NCBI RefSeq assembly: GCF_010894405.1
Contig: NZ_JAAIYA010000001.1
Span: forward strand, 679,065 to 743,064
Source of the DNA: Pyxidicoccus caerfyrddinensis
GTDB taxonomy: Bacteria > Myxococcota > Myxococcia > Myxococcales > Myxococcaceae
Length of the DNA stretch: 64,000 nucleotides
Reading direction: 5' to 3'
Shown piece by piece: positions 8,412 to 16,127 of the stretch (the first letter of the stretch is position 1; each line of letters starts with the position of its first letter). The notes under the pieces were generated by a model. That model was not told the origin of the DNA and made no database searches. It saw only the letters and a list, made by a program, of their open reading frames with translations. The position numbers were made by a program, and so were the translations under genes.

Positions 8412-9149
8412 CTACAGCGTCTGCGCGTCCGGGCGGGGAGGCGCCTCGCGGCGGAGGTTCTCCTCGAACACGATGGCGGTGCCGGACACGACGGAGCCCA
8501 GCTCGGGCAGGTCGTAGGTCTCCTGGGTGAGGAGGATGGCGTCGGCCCCGAGGTGGCACGCCGCGGCCCGCATTTCGACCATGGCACGCACCTGATGCGG
8601 GGACCCTCCGGGGTCGTACCCCGGGGACAGCTTGAGGTGGAGGCCGGCGATCTCCTGGTAGCGCACGTCGGGCTGCTTCGTGCGCAGGACGGCGAGACGG
8701 CAGCCGGCCGGCTTGGCGGCGAGGTCCGCGACCAGCCCCGAATGGGAGATGTTCACCGGCGAGTCGAAGGCGTAGGCCAGCGCCTCGACCTCATCGCGCT
8801 CACCCGGACGCCCATACTCCTCCGACTCGATGAAGACCTTCTCGCCGCCGATGCCACAGACCTTGTCGTTCAGCAGCTTCTCCGCCTGGGCCCGGTCGAG
8901 CCCCACGCCGGTGAGCACCAGCCGCCCCACCTTGCGCGTATGGGTGGCCCCCTCCAGGTCCTGCTTCACGTACTCCACGGCGCAACCGGCGGGACGCGCC
9001 GAGAGCGATGTGGTGCGCTCCGTCACGTGGACCGAGGGCGGCCGCTGGAGCAGCACCTGCTGCGCCCTGCTCGACTCGGTGGTGGCACAGCCAGTGCCCG
9101 TGAGCAGCGCACACAGGGCCAGGGAAGACATGGAGAACAGAACGCGCAT
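8412..9149 (-). CDS. Lipoprotein with two similar domains
   Basis: 245 residues with a lipoprotein signal peptide (ALCALLTGTGC, acylated Cys21). The mature part contains two related segments: both open with PAGC (PAGCAVEYVK and PAGCRLAVLR), run about 75 residues, and contain a second Cys in a similar place (NDKVCGIGGEKVFI and AAACHLGADAILL). This resembles DUF4156/YbjQ-like beta-alpha folds, where the Cys-x-x-GAD stretch is common, but I cannot assign the family firmly. Transcription converges with the CHAT gene. It is probably an outer-membrane lipoprotein; no function can be assigned. Confidence 0.75.
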   Translation of the reverse strand: MRVLFSMSSLALCALLTGTGCATTESSRAQQVLLQRPPSVHVTERTTSLSARPAGCAVEYVKQDLEGATHTRKVGRLVLTGVGLDRAQAEKLLNDKVCGIGGEKVFIESEEYGRPGERDEVEALAYAFDSPVNISHSGLVADLAAKPAGCRLAVLRTKQPDVRYQEIAGLHLKLSPGYDPGGSPHQVRAMVEMRAAACHLGADAILLTQETYDLPELGSVVSGTAIVFEENLRREAPPRPDAQTL

Positions 9150-9187
9150 CGGCTCCTACCTCGGTGAGGCGCGCTCTATACCATGAC

Positions 9188-9214
9188 GGGGGTGACGCGC
9201 ACGACGTCACCCCC
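9188..9214. terminator. Hairpin terminator after VOC-family gene
   Basis: Perfect 10-bp inverted repeat, GGGGGTGACG pairing with CGTCACCCCC around a 7-base loop. It lies just past the stop of the minus-strand VOC gene (9224) and upstream of the minus-strand lipoprotein start (9149), so it would separate the two transcripts. No U-run follows, which is common for high-GC terminators. Confidence 0.65.
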
Positions 9215-9223
9215 GCGCCCTCA

Positions 9224-9592
9224 TCACCCGCCCGCCTTCATGCAGACGGCTTCCACGTTGTTCCCATCCGGGTCGATGAGGAACGCCGCGTAGTAGTCCG
9301 GGCCGTAGTCCGGACGCGGACCGGCGGCACCGTTGTCCTTCCCTCCCGCCTTCAGCCCCCCGGCGTGGAACGCGCGCACCGCGTCCTGCGTGGCCGCGCG
9401 AAACGCGAGGTGCGCGCTGGCGCCGGTGGCGTCGGCCTTGTTGAGCCAGAGCGCGGGCGCGCCCGGCGGCCCGAAGCCCGCGCCTTCCGCGTTCTGCCCG
9501 CTGACAACGAGCCCCAGTGGCGCGAGCGCGGCCTCGTAGAAACGGACGCTCGCCGCGACGTTCTTCACCTTCAAGCCGATGTGGTCGTACAT
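9224..9592 (-). CDS. VOC (glyoxalase/bleomycin-resistance fold) family protein
   Basis: 122 residues from the ATG at 9592; the frame runs a little further upstream, but MYDHIGLKVKNVAASVRFYE is the canonical first strand of the VOC fold. The two beta-alpha-beta-beta-beta modules are visible, the second ending in YYAAFLIDPDGNNVEAVC, where the Glu is the usual metal ligand; His4 is the likely first ligand. Small VOC proteins of this type include lyases, dioxygenases and resistance proteins, so the substrate cannot be called. It is followed by a strong hairpin and preceded by rtcB on the same strand, about 70 bases away. Confidence 0.85.
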   Translation of the reverse strand: MYDHIGLKVKNVAASVRFYEAALAPLGLVVSGQNAEGAGFGPPGAPALWLNKADATGASAHLAFRAATQDAVRAFHAGGLKAGGKDNGAAGPRPDYGPDYYAAFLIDPDGNNVEAVCMKAGG

Positions 9593-9660
9593 GACTGCTC
9601 CCGTGATTGAGATGGGCGCACCGTACGGGCCCGGCACCAGCCGGTCTTACACGTCCTTGC

Positions 9661-11118
9661 TCAGCCCTTGAGCACCGCGAGCGGCACCAGCTTCGCCACC
9701 TTCCGGGCGATGCCCGCGGTCTCCACCGCGTCCACCACACGCTCCACGTCCTTGTAGGCCGTGGGTGCTTCCTCCGCGAGCTCCGCATTCGAGGGGCACT
9801 CCACGATGATGCCCCGCGCATTGAGTTCCTTGCGCAGCTCCGCGCCCACCACCTGCCGCTTCGCGGCGGCGCGGCTCAACTGCCGGCCCGCGCCGTGACA
9901 CGCGCTGCTGAACGACACGGACCGCGACTCGCTCCGTCCCGCCAGGACGAAGGAGCACGTGCCCATGCTGCCGGGGATGAACACCGGCTGGCCCACCTGG
10001 CGCCATGCCTCGGGCAGCTCCGGGTTGCCCGGCCCGAAGGCCCGCGTCGCGCCCTTGCGGTGGACGCACAGGCGCTGGCCGCCGTACTCCTCCACCTTGG
10101 CGATGTTGTGGGCCACGTCGTAGACGATGCGCGGCCACACGTCCGCGCCGAGCCTCCGGCCGAACACCTCGCGCACGCGGTGCGTGAGCACCTGCCGGTT
10201 GGACCACGCGAAGTTCGCCGCGGCGCACATGGCCGCGTAGTAGGCCTGTCCCTCCGGTGAGGAGAACGGCGCGCACGCGAGCTGCCGGTCCACCAGCCGG
10301 AGTCCTTCCCGCGCCAGGGCCCGGTCCATCTCCCGCACCGCATCCGTGCAGACCTGGTGCCCCAGCCCGCGCGAGCCGGTGTGGATGAGAATCGTGAGCT
10401 GTCCCTCGAACAACCCGAACGCCTTGGCGGCGGCGGCGTCGAGGATGCGGTCCACGCGCTGCAGCTCGATGAAGTGGTTGCCGCCGCCAAGCGTCCCGAG
10501 CTGGTCATGCCCCCGCTCCCGCGCCCGGAGGGAGACGCGGGCTGCCGCGGCGGCGGGCAGGTGGCCGCCCGACTCGATGCTCGGCAGGTCGTCCTCGGTG
10601 CCCATTCCCAGATTGCACACCACGTAGGGGACGCCCTCGGTCAGCACCCGGTCCACCTGCTCCGGATTCAAGGCCAGCCGGCCGTGCCGGCCAAACCCCG
10701 TGGGGATGCTCCGCGCCAGGTCGTGGGCCAGGGCCGGGATGACGTCCCTCACGTCGTCGTGGCGGAGCCCGGTGGACAGCAGCCTCACGCCGCAGTTGAT
10801 GTCGAACCCGATGCCTCCGGGAGAGATGACGCCGTCCGGCAGCCGCGTGCCCGCCACGCCGCCTACAGGGAAGCCGTAGCCCTCGTGCATGTCCGGCATG
10901 CCGATGGCGAAGCCCTGGATGCCCGGCAGCGTCGTCACGTTGATGAGCTGAACGATGCTCCGGTCCTGCGCCATCTTCTGGAGCAGCTCCTCGTCGGCGA
11001 CGATGCGGGCCGGTACGCGCATGTCCTCACGGAAGCCCGCGTCCAGCTCGTAGAGCGCGGGCCCGACCTGGCGAAGGCGTGGCGTGGGCTGTTGCTGGAC
11101 TTCGACGGTGGGTTCCAT
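9661..11118 (-). CDS. rtcB: RtcB RNA-splicing/repair ligase
   Basis: 485 residues, full length for RtcB, which joins RNA 2',3'-cyclic phosphate or 3'-phosphate ends to 5'-OH ends using GTP and Mn2+. Signatures are MPDMHEGYGFPVGGVAG, SPGGIGFDINCGVR (with the metal-binding Asp and Cys), TLGGGNHFIEL, LIHTGSRGLGHQ and SSACHGAGRQLSR, where H408 should be the guanylylated histidine. The archease gene lies 33 bases upstream on the same strand, and archease is the known activator of RtcB turnover, so the pair forms an RNA-repair operon. No rtcA or rtcR is adjacent. Likely cytoplasmic; roles in tRNA or rRNA repair after cleavage by toxins fit the family. Confidence 0.96.
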   Translation of the reverse strand: MEPTVEVQQQPTPRLRQVGPALYELDAGFREDMRVPARIVADEELLQKMAQDRSIVQLINVTTLPGIQGFAIGMPDMHEGYGFPVGGVAGTRLPDGVISPGGIGFDINCGVRLLSTGLRHDDVRDVIPALAHDLARSIPTGFGRHGRLALNPEQVDRVLTEGVPYVVCNLGMGTEDDLPSIESGGHLPAAAAARVSLRARERGHDQLGTLGGGNHFIELQRVDRILDAAAAKAFGLFEGQLTILIHTGSRGLGHQVCTDAVREMDRALAREGLRLVDRQLACAPFSSPEGQAYYAAMCAAANFAWSNRQVLTHRVREVFGRRLGADVWPRIVYDVAHNIAKVEEYGGQRLCVHRKGATRAFGPGNPELPEAWRQVGQPVFIPGSMGTCSFVLAGRSESRSVSFSSACHGAGRQLSRAAAKRQVVGAELRKELNARGIIVECPSNAELAEEAPTAYKDVERVVDAVETAGIARKVAKLVPLAVLKG

Positions 11119-11151
11119 CCTCGCCTCGCTGCGGCCAGGGCCGTGAGCAGG

Positions 11152-11571
11152 TCAGACGTCGAGCACGATGAAGGCGATGAAGCGGTCCTCGTGCTCGCGA
11201 ATCTCCAGCCCGTGGAAGGTGGCGGCCTTCACCGCGGTCTTGAGCACCTCCGGCGTGAAGCCGCGGATGCGGGCGTGCAGCTTCCGCTCGGCGAGCGTGT
11301 CCACCACGACGTGCGTGTAGACGCGCTTCTTCATGTCCGAGCGGGAGATGAGCTCGTTGAGCCAGTCGACGAGCAGGGCCTCGGTGTCCGCCGCTTCGAG
11401 CGTGAGGTGCTCTTCCTCCGCGCCGGACGGTGGCTCCGGCGGAGACTCGCCGAGCATGACCTCGGCCAGTGCGTACCCCGCCTCCTCGAAGAGCTCCGCC
11501 AGATCGGTGCCCTCGACGCGGATGCGGACCTCACTGGTGTGCGGCTCGAACTGCCAGGTCCCCGTTTCCAC
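11152..11571 (-). CDS. Archease, RtcB activator
   Basis: 139 residues, the usual archease length. I chose the GTG at 11571 because it is preceded by GGGGAGGGGGC and because the protein then begins VETGTWQFEPHTSEVRIRVE, equivalent to the conserved DHTADIG start of archeases; the open frame continues to 11694 but that part overlaps the promoter of the divergent gene. The C terminus ATFHGLEIREHEDRFIAFIV matches the conserved end of the family, including the last Asp-Val. Archease binds metal through acidic residues and speeds the guanylylation and multiple turnover of RtcB. It is first gene of the rtcB operon. Confidence 0.92.
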   Translation of the reverse strand: METGTWQFEPHTSEVRIRVEGTDLAELFEEAGYALAEVMLGESPPEPPSGAEEEHLTLEAADTEALLVDWLNELISRSDMKKRVYTHVVVDTLAERKLHARIRGFTPEVLKTAVKAATFHGLEIREHEDRFIAFIVLDV

Positions 11572-11692
11572 GCCCCCTCCCCGGTTGTGGGCTGTCACTT
11601 CAAGGTGGAGGCGACTGTGGGCGGATGCCACCCGGCACGGGGCGCCCCTAGCTTGAAGAAGACCGGTGACCAGGCCGCGTCGGGGGGATGCC

Positions 11693-12382
11693 ATGTACTT
11701 CGAGGACCGCGTCGATGCGGGCCGGAGGCTCGCGGAGCTGCTGCTCGAGCATGGCTATTCGGGAGAGAACACCCTCGTCATGGGACTGCCTCGCGGGGGC
11801 GTTCCCGTGGCCTACGAGGTGGCGTCCGCACTGGGCACTCCCCTGGACGTCTGGGTGGTGCGGAAGGTGGGCGCGCCGGGCTTCCAGGAGCTCGGGCTGG
11901 GCGCGGTGGCGGAGGGAGGAATCGCCTACCTCAACCGCGAGCTGATGGAGGAGGTCGGCGCCACGGAGGAAGAGGTACGGGACACGGTCCGACGGAAGAG
12001 CGCCGAGGTGAACGAGCGCGTGGCGCGCTACCGCCAGGGCGCCCCGGCGCCCGCGCTCGAGGGCAAGGTCGTCATCCTCGTCGACGACGGAATCGCGACG
12101 GGAGGCACCTTCCGGGCTGCCATCCAGGCGCTCCGCCTGCGGCATCCCGGTCGCATCGTGCTCGCCGTCCCGGTCGCCGCCTCGCAGGCGCTCGCCGAGC
12201 TGCGACCCCTGGTGGACGACGCGGTGTGCGTGTTCCCAACGCCAGCGCTGTACGCCATCGGCCAGTGGTACTCGGACTTCCACCAGGTGCCGGACGACGA
12301 CGTGGTGGACCTGCTGGAGCAGGCCCGGCTCAACCTCCGCCCTCGGTGGCCTGGCCCACCCATCGAGCCCGCGCACGTCTAG
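11693..12382 (+). CDS. Phosphoribosyltransferase family protein
   Basis: 229 residues from ATG 11693 (MYFEDRVDAGRRLAELL), chosen over an upstream in-frame ATG because of the preceding G-rich ribosome site and the family start. Key motifs are the early MGLPRGGVPVA loop and the PRPP-binding motif VILVDDGIATGGTF around D131-D132, both typical of type I phosphoribosyltransferases. Proteins of this subfamily, with the KVGAPGFQELGLGAVAEGG segment, are common near dienelactone-hydrolase or erythromycin-esterase genes, but no substrate is established. Divergent from the archease/rtcB operon, with 121 bases between the starts, and convergent with the next gene across a terminator hairpin. Confidence 0.88.
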   Translation: MYFEDRVDAGRRLAELLLEHGYSGENTLVMGLPRGGVPVAYEVASALGTPLDVWVVRKVGAPGFQELGLGAVAEGGIAYLNRELMEEVGATEEEVRDTVRRKSAEVNERVARYRQGAPAPALEGKVVILVDDGIATGGTFRAAIQALRLRHPGRIVLAVPVAASQALAELRPLVDDAVCVFPTPALYAIGQWYSDFHQVPDDDVVDLLEQARLNLRPRWPGPPIEPAHV

Positions 12383-12403
12383 TTGAGCCCTCTGTGAATC
12401 GCC

Positions 12404-12433
12404 CCGGCGCTCCGTCAGTACATGGAGCGCCGG
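12404..12433. terminator. Bidirectional hairpin between convergent genes
   Basis: Perfect 10-bp stem, CCGGCGCTCC with GGAGCGCCGG, around a 10-base loop. The loop contains the stop codon of the minus-strand gene ending at 12415, so the final codons of that gene form one arm. It sits 22 bases past the stop of the plus-strand phosphoribosyltransferase gene and can stop both transcripts. Confidence 0.7.
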
Positions 12434-13932
12434 GTGAAGCCGGCGAGCGCGGCCAGCGGCAGCACGGAGCGCGTGAGGTACGGCAGGCGCCACATGCCGC
12501 CATGGTTGGCGCCCTGCATGATGAGCTCCAGCGGGTGCCGCAGCGGCACGCTCGGGTTGGAGAGCGCGTCGGGGTTGCGCAGGTCATGCACCCAGAGCGC
12601 CGCCATCAGCGCGTTGGTGGTGGAGGGCTCGAAGATCTCCACGCCGAAGCTGCGGGCGCCCCGGAAGCCGGCGGCGAGCAGCGGGTTCTTCACCACCGAG
12701 TGTGTCGCCGTGGACGGCGCCACGTTGATGGACACGCGCTGCCCCCCCGCGCGGGTGACGATGGCCCGCCACTGCTGCAGCCGCTTGGCCAGCGCGTAGT
12801 TGGGGCCCTGCTGGAGGACGATGCAGTCCACCGTGCCGTAGCGCTGGCCGTTGCTGCACTCGATGATGCGGCCGGTGTTCGGCTGGTACAGCGCGCCACG
12901 GCTCACCCCGCGCAGCGTGGCCTGGGCCGTGCGCCCCACCATGCCCCGCTGCGCGTAGCGGGCGGCCACCGCGCGCGAGACGTCCTCGGGCACGGCGAAC
13001 ACGTCCGTCGGCGTCGCCATGTACGCGAGCGACGTGCCGAATCGCGCGGCGCCGAGCGCGGTGACGATGGCATCCATCGCCACCGTCACTCGCACATGCC
13101 GCTCGCCGTCGAGGTACGCCAGCGAGGCGACATCCAGGTCCCCGGAGAGCGCCCGCAGCCAGGCGACGATTTCCGGCGACTGGGTGAGCAGGTCCGCGCC
13201 CGCGTGGGCACGGACATGCTCAGCGCCCTCCCCTGCCGGCGCGCTGGAGGGGACTGGCGCGAGGAGCCGTCCGTTCCCCGTGGACGCGAGCTCGACGAGG
13301 CGCTGCCACACGCGAGGCCGCTGGAGGTCCACCGCGGCCACGTTGGCGCGCCAGCGCATGAGCCACGGAAAGGGCCCCGCCTCCGACGCCGCGCCGAGCA
13401 GCACCATCGTCCGGTCCGAGAGGTCCAGCCACGCCGGGTTGCGCTGCACCAGGCGCAGCGCCTCGGCATGCGAGGGCTCGATGACACCCGCGCGCTCCCA
13501 CGTCTCCAACTGGCGCAGCAGTGCGTCGCCGGAGAGGCTCTGCCCCCGGTACGGCACCTCCCACGTCACGGGCGCCGAGCGCTCACGACCTTCGAGCGTG
13601 GCGGTGCGGAAGCCCTCGCCCACGGGCGAGGCCATCGCCGTGTCGAGGGTGAGGGGCTGTCCGTCGCGCCAGAACTGGAAGGCGCGCCGCGTCGCGTCCA
13701 GGCCGGCGCGCGCGATGGCGAGGGCATTCTCGGGGCTCTCCAGCGAGCGCTCCACCAGCAGTCGCACGTAGTGCGGGTAGCGCTCACGCCAGCGCTTCTC
13801 CGCGCGCAATTCCCGCGAGGCGTCGGCGCCGATGGCGTCGAAGGCGGCCTCGAAGACGGCCCGCGCCGTGTCGCTGGTGCTGCGCCGCCCGTCCGGAGTG
13901 GACGGGAACTGGATGCCGCTGTCGGTCGTCAT
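12415..13932 (-). CDS. Conserved-looking protein of unknown function
   Basis: 505 residues from ATG 13932 (MTTDSGIQFPST), preceded by AGGGGAC; an upstream in-frame start at 14016 would add a low-quality Arg/Cys-rich extension. No signal peptide is evident at the chosen start. Features I can see: an N-terminal helical part, a middle segment with LSGDALLRQLETWERAGVIE and VIEPSHAEALRLVQRNPAWLDL, and a C-terminal part with IIECSNGQRYGTVDCIVLQQ, HSVVKNPLLAAGFRGARSFG and HPLELIMQGANHGGMW. The first helical part and the later alpha/beta segments suggest a Rossmann-like enzyme, but no nucleotide motif is convincing, so function is unassigned. It is divergent from the glycosyltransferase gene with 128 bases between starts. 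Confidence 0.8.
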   Translation of the reverse strand: MTTDSGIQFPSTPDGRRSTSDTARAVFEAAFDAIGADASRELRAEKRWRERYPHYVRLLVERSLESPENALAIARAGLDATRRAFQFWRDGQPLTLDTAMASPVGEGFRTATLEGRERSAPVTWEVPYRGQSLSGDALLRQLETWERAGVIEPSHAEALRLVQRNPAWLDLSDRTMVLLGAASEAGPFPWLMRWRANVAAVDLQRPRVWQRLVELASTGNGRLLAPVPSSAPAGEGAEHVRAHAGADLLTQSPEIVAWLRALSGDLDVASLAYLDGERHVRVTVAMDAIVTALGAARFGTSLAYMATPTDVFAVPEDVSRAVAARYAQRGMVGRTAQATLRGVSRGALYQPNTGRIIECSNGQRYGTVDCIVLQQGPNYALAKRLQQWRAIVTRAGGQRVSINVAPSTATHSVVKNPLLAAGFRGARSFGVEIFEPSTTNALMAALWVHDLRNPDALSNPSVPLRHPLELIMQGANHGGMWRLPYLTRSVLPLAALAGFTRRSMY

Positions 13933-14060
13933 GCTGTCCCCTGGTTCGCGGCGGCAGCATGTACCGGTGCCCGTCGCAACGTTCAATGGCGGAGTGCACG
14001 GGTGACGCCTTCCCACCGGGACGAAGGCACTGCGCCGCCACCGGGAGTACCGTCCGAGCC

Positions 14061-15368
14061 ATGGCCCGCTTCCTCCTCGCCACCATTCCCCTCACCGGCC
14101 ACTTCAACCCCGGTGCGCCCATCGCCCGCCGGCTCGTCGAGCGCGGGCACGAGGTGCGCTGGTACACGGGCAGCATCTTCCGTCCCAAGGTCGAGGCCAC
14201 CGGGGCGCGCTTCGTGCCCATGCGGGCCGCGAGGGACTTCCACGACTCCACGGTGAATGACGTGTTCCCCGAGCGCGCGGCGCTGGGCGACTTCGCGAAG
14301 CTCAAGTTCGACCTCACGCGCTTCTTCATCGACTCCGCGCCCGGACAGGTGGCGGACCTGGAGGCCGAGCTGCGGGACTACCCGGCGGACGTCCTGGTCT
14401 GCGACACCGGCTTCGTCGGCGCGTCCGTCCTCCAGGAGCGGCGAGGCCTGCCGTGGGCCGCCTTCGGCATCACCGCGATGACGGTCGGCAGCGCCGACAC
14501 GGCGCCCTTCGGCCTGGGACTGATGCCCATGAGCACGCCACTCGGCAGGCTGCGCAATCGCGCGCTCGCCTGGGGCCTCAACCACGTCCTCTTCCGCGAC
14601 GTCAACGCGCACCTGCGGCGCATGCGCGCCGGGCTCGGCCTGGCCGCCACGCCCAGGCCCATCTTCGACGTCCCCGTGTCCCCCTTCCTCTACCTCCAGG
14701 GCACGGTGCCGTCCTTCGAGTACCCGCGCGGAGACCTTCCCCCGCAGGTCCACTTCATTGGCCCGTTCCTCCCCGAGGCCCCGGCCGACTGGAAGCCGCC
14801 CGCGTGGTGGAACGAGCTGCGCGAGTCGCGCCGCCCCGTGGTCCACGTCACGCAGGGGACGCTGGCGACGGAGGAGCCGCACCTCCTCCTCGCCACGCTC
14901 CAGGCGCTCGCGGACGAGGACGTGTGGGTGGTGGCGGCCACGGGAGGCCCACCGGTGGAGTGGCTCGGTGCTGGCCCCTTCCCCGCCAATGCCCGCATCG
15001 AGCGCTTCATCCCCTACGCGCACCTGATGCCGCACGTCTCGGTGATGGTGACCAACGGCGGCTATGGCGGCGTCCAGTGTGCCCTCGCACAGGGTGTGCC
15101 CCTGGTGTGCGCGGGCACCACGGAGGAGAAGCCGGAGATCGCCAACCGCATCGCCTGGACGGGTGTGGGACTGAACCTCAAGACGAAGACGCCCACGCCC
15201 GAGCAGGTGCGGCGCGCGGTGCGCACCGTGCTCGCGACGCCGGACTTCCGGAAGAAGGCCCAGCGGCTCCAGGCGGAGATTGCCACGCACGACGCGCCCA
15301 CCGAGGCCGCCGTGCTCCTGGAGCGGCTGGCGGAGACGCGCGCGCCGGTGCTCACCTCACGTCAGTGA
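14061..15368 (+). CDS. UGT/MGT-like glycosyltransferase (GT1 family)
   Basis: 435 residues from ATG 14061, which gives the canonical start MARFLLATIPLTGHFNPGAP of macrolide/flavonoid-type GT-B enzymes. The C-terminal nucleotide-sugar domain shows RPVVHVTQGTLA, then ERFIPYAHLMPHVSVMVTNG, GGYGGVQCALAQGVPLVCAG and EEKPEIANRIAWTGVGLNL, equivalent to the UGT signature with the conserved Gly-Gly and the Pro-x-x-x-(Asp/Glu) stretch. Such enzymes transfer a sugar from an NDP-sugar to a small hydrophobic acceptor, often an antibiotic or toxin. No biosynthetic cluster surrounds it, so a detoxifying or pigment-modifying role is as likely. Its end overlaps the end of the convergent DUF2063 gene by 12 bases. 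Confidence 0.92.
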   Translation: MARFLLATIPLTGHFNPGAPIARRLVERGHEVRWYTGSIFRPKVEATGARFVPMRAARDFHDSTVNDVFPERAALGDFAKLKFDLTRFFIDSAPGQVADLEAELRDYPADVLVCDTGFVGASVLQERRGLPWAAFGITAMTVGSADTAPFGLGLMPMSTPLGRLRNRALAWGLNHVLFRDVNAHLRRMRAGLGLAATPRPIFDVPVSPFLYLQGTVPSFEYPRGDLPPQVHFIGPFLPEAPADWKPPAWWNELRESRRPVVHVTQGTLATEEPHLLLATLQALADEDVWVVAATGGPPVEWLGAGPFPANARIERFIPYAHLMPHVSVMVTNGGYGGVQCALAQGVPLVCAGTTEEKPEIANRIAWTGVGLNLKTKTPTPEQVRRAVRTVLATPDFRKKAQRLQAEIATHDAPTEAAVLLERLAETRAPVLTSRQ

Positions 15369-16127
15369 ACCAGGCCCCGGGGTCTCCCGGAGCCGCAGCG
15401 CGCCGGCCACCCGCAGTGCCGCCACCACGTCCGCCGAGCTCCCTGGCAGCGCACCCGCGGCGTCCAGCGGCGTCCCCTCCGAACCGGCCGCGAAGGCGCT
15501 CGCCTCCTCGGGCGTCGCGGGGCGCCAGAGCCCCGGTACTCCAGGCGCGACGAGGACGGGGTACCGCCGCGCTTCAGGCTCGGGCAGCGGCGCCTGCTTC
15601 AAGAGAGCCCCGAGCACGGCCTCGGGTGGCGCGTCGAACAGGATGCACGCGGCGGACGGGTGCCGCTCCAGCACGGCCCCGGGTGCCAGCTCGGGCACGG
15701 TGCCGCCGTGAGCGGACGCCGCGAGCTTCAGCGTCCACAGCGCGCGCTCCAGCTCCGCTATCGGCCGCACGTGAGGCGCCGCCACGGTGCGCGCCACGAA
15801 GTCCAGGAACGACAGCCCCTCGGCGATGAAGAAGAGGGTGAAGCACGGCACCTCCCGAAGGTAGTCGCGCAGCACCGCGTCCGCGCTCCCGCCAAGCGCC
15901 ATCAGCGTCAGCCGCGCGGACCGCCCCACGCGCTGGTGTCGCCACCACCGGGGCACCTCCGCCGTCAGCGCGAAGCCGGGCGAGCCTCCCACCTCACGCA
16001 GCCAGTGGCGCTCCTCCTCCGCCAGTGCCCGCCCATCCAGCGACGCCAGCACCGGGGCCGCGTCCCGTCCCGACGAGCGCGCCTCCACCAACTGCCCGAG
16101 CGCGGCCTGCCAATCACGCAGCGCCAT
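15357..16127 (-). CDS. DUF2063-type partner protein of MNIO oxidase (HvfC/BufC-like)
   Basis: 256 residues from ATG 16127 (MALRDWQAALGQLVEA), which overlaps the end of the MNIO gene by 14 bases and indicates translational coupling; the longer upstream frame is an Arg/Cys-rich shadow. The N-terminal half is the short helical domain found in DUF2063 proteins (WRHQRVGRSARLTLMALGG, REVPCFTLFFIAEGLSFLDF), and the C-terminal part has the AACILFDAPPEAVLGALLKQ segment seen in these partners. DUF2063 proteins bind the precursor leader and deliver it to the DUF692 enzyme in RiPP pathways such as the methanobactin-like and bufferin systems. It is the last gene of the candidate RiPP operon. Confidence 0.75.
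   Translation of the reverse strand: MALRDWQAALGQLVEARSSGRDAAPVLASLDGRALAEEERHWLREVGGSPGFALTAEVPRWWRHQRVGRSARLTLMALGGSADAVLRDYLREVPCFTLFFIAEGLSFLDFVARTVAAPHVRPIAELERALWTLKLAASAHGGTVPELAPGAVLERHPSAACILFDAPPEAVLGALLKQAPLPEPEARRYPVLVAPGVPGLWRPATPEEASAFAAGSEGTPLDAAGALPGSSADVVAALRVAGALRLRETPGPGSLT

Noticed and set aside
10357..14256. 1299-codon plus-strand open frame
   Set aside because: Runs antisense over rtcB, archease and the unknown gene and in another frame over the phosphoribosyltransferase gene; no protein features.
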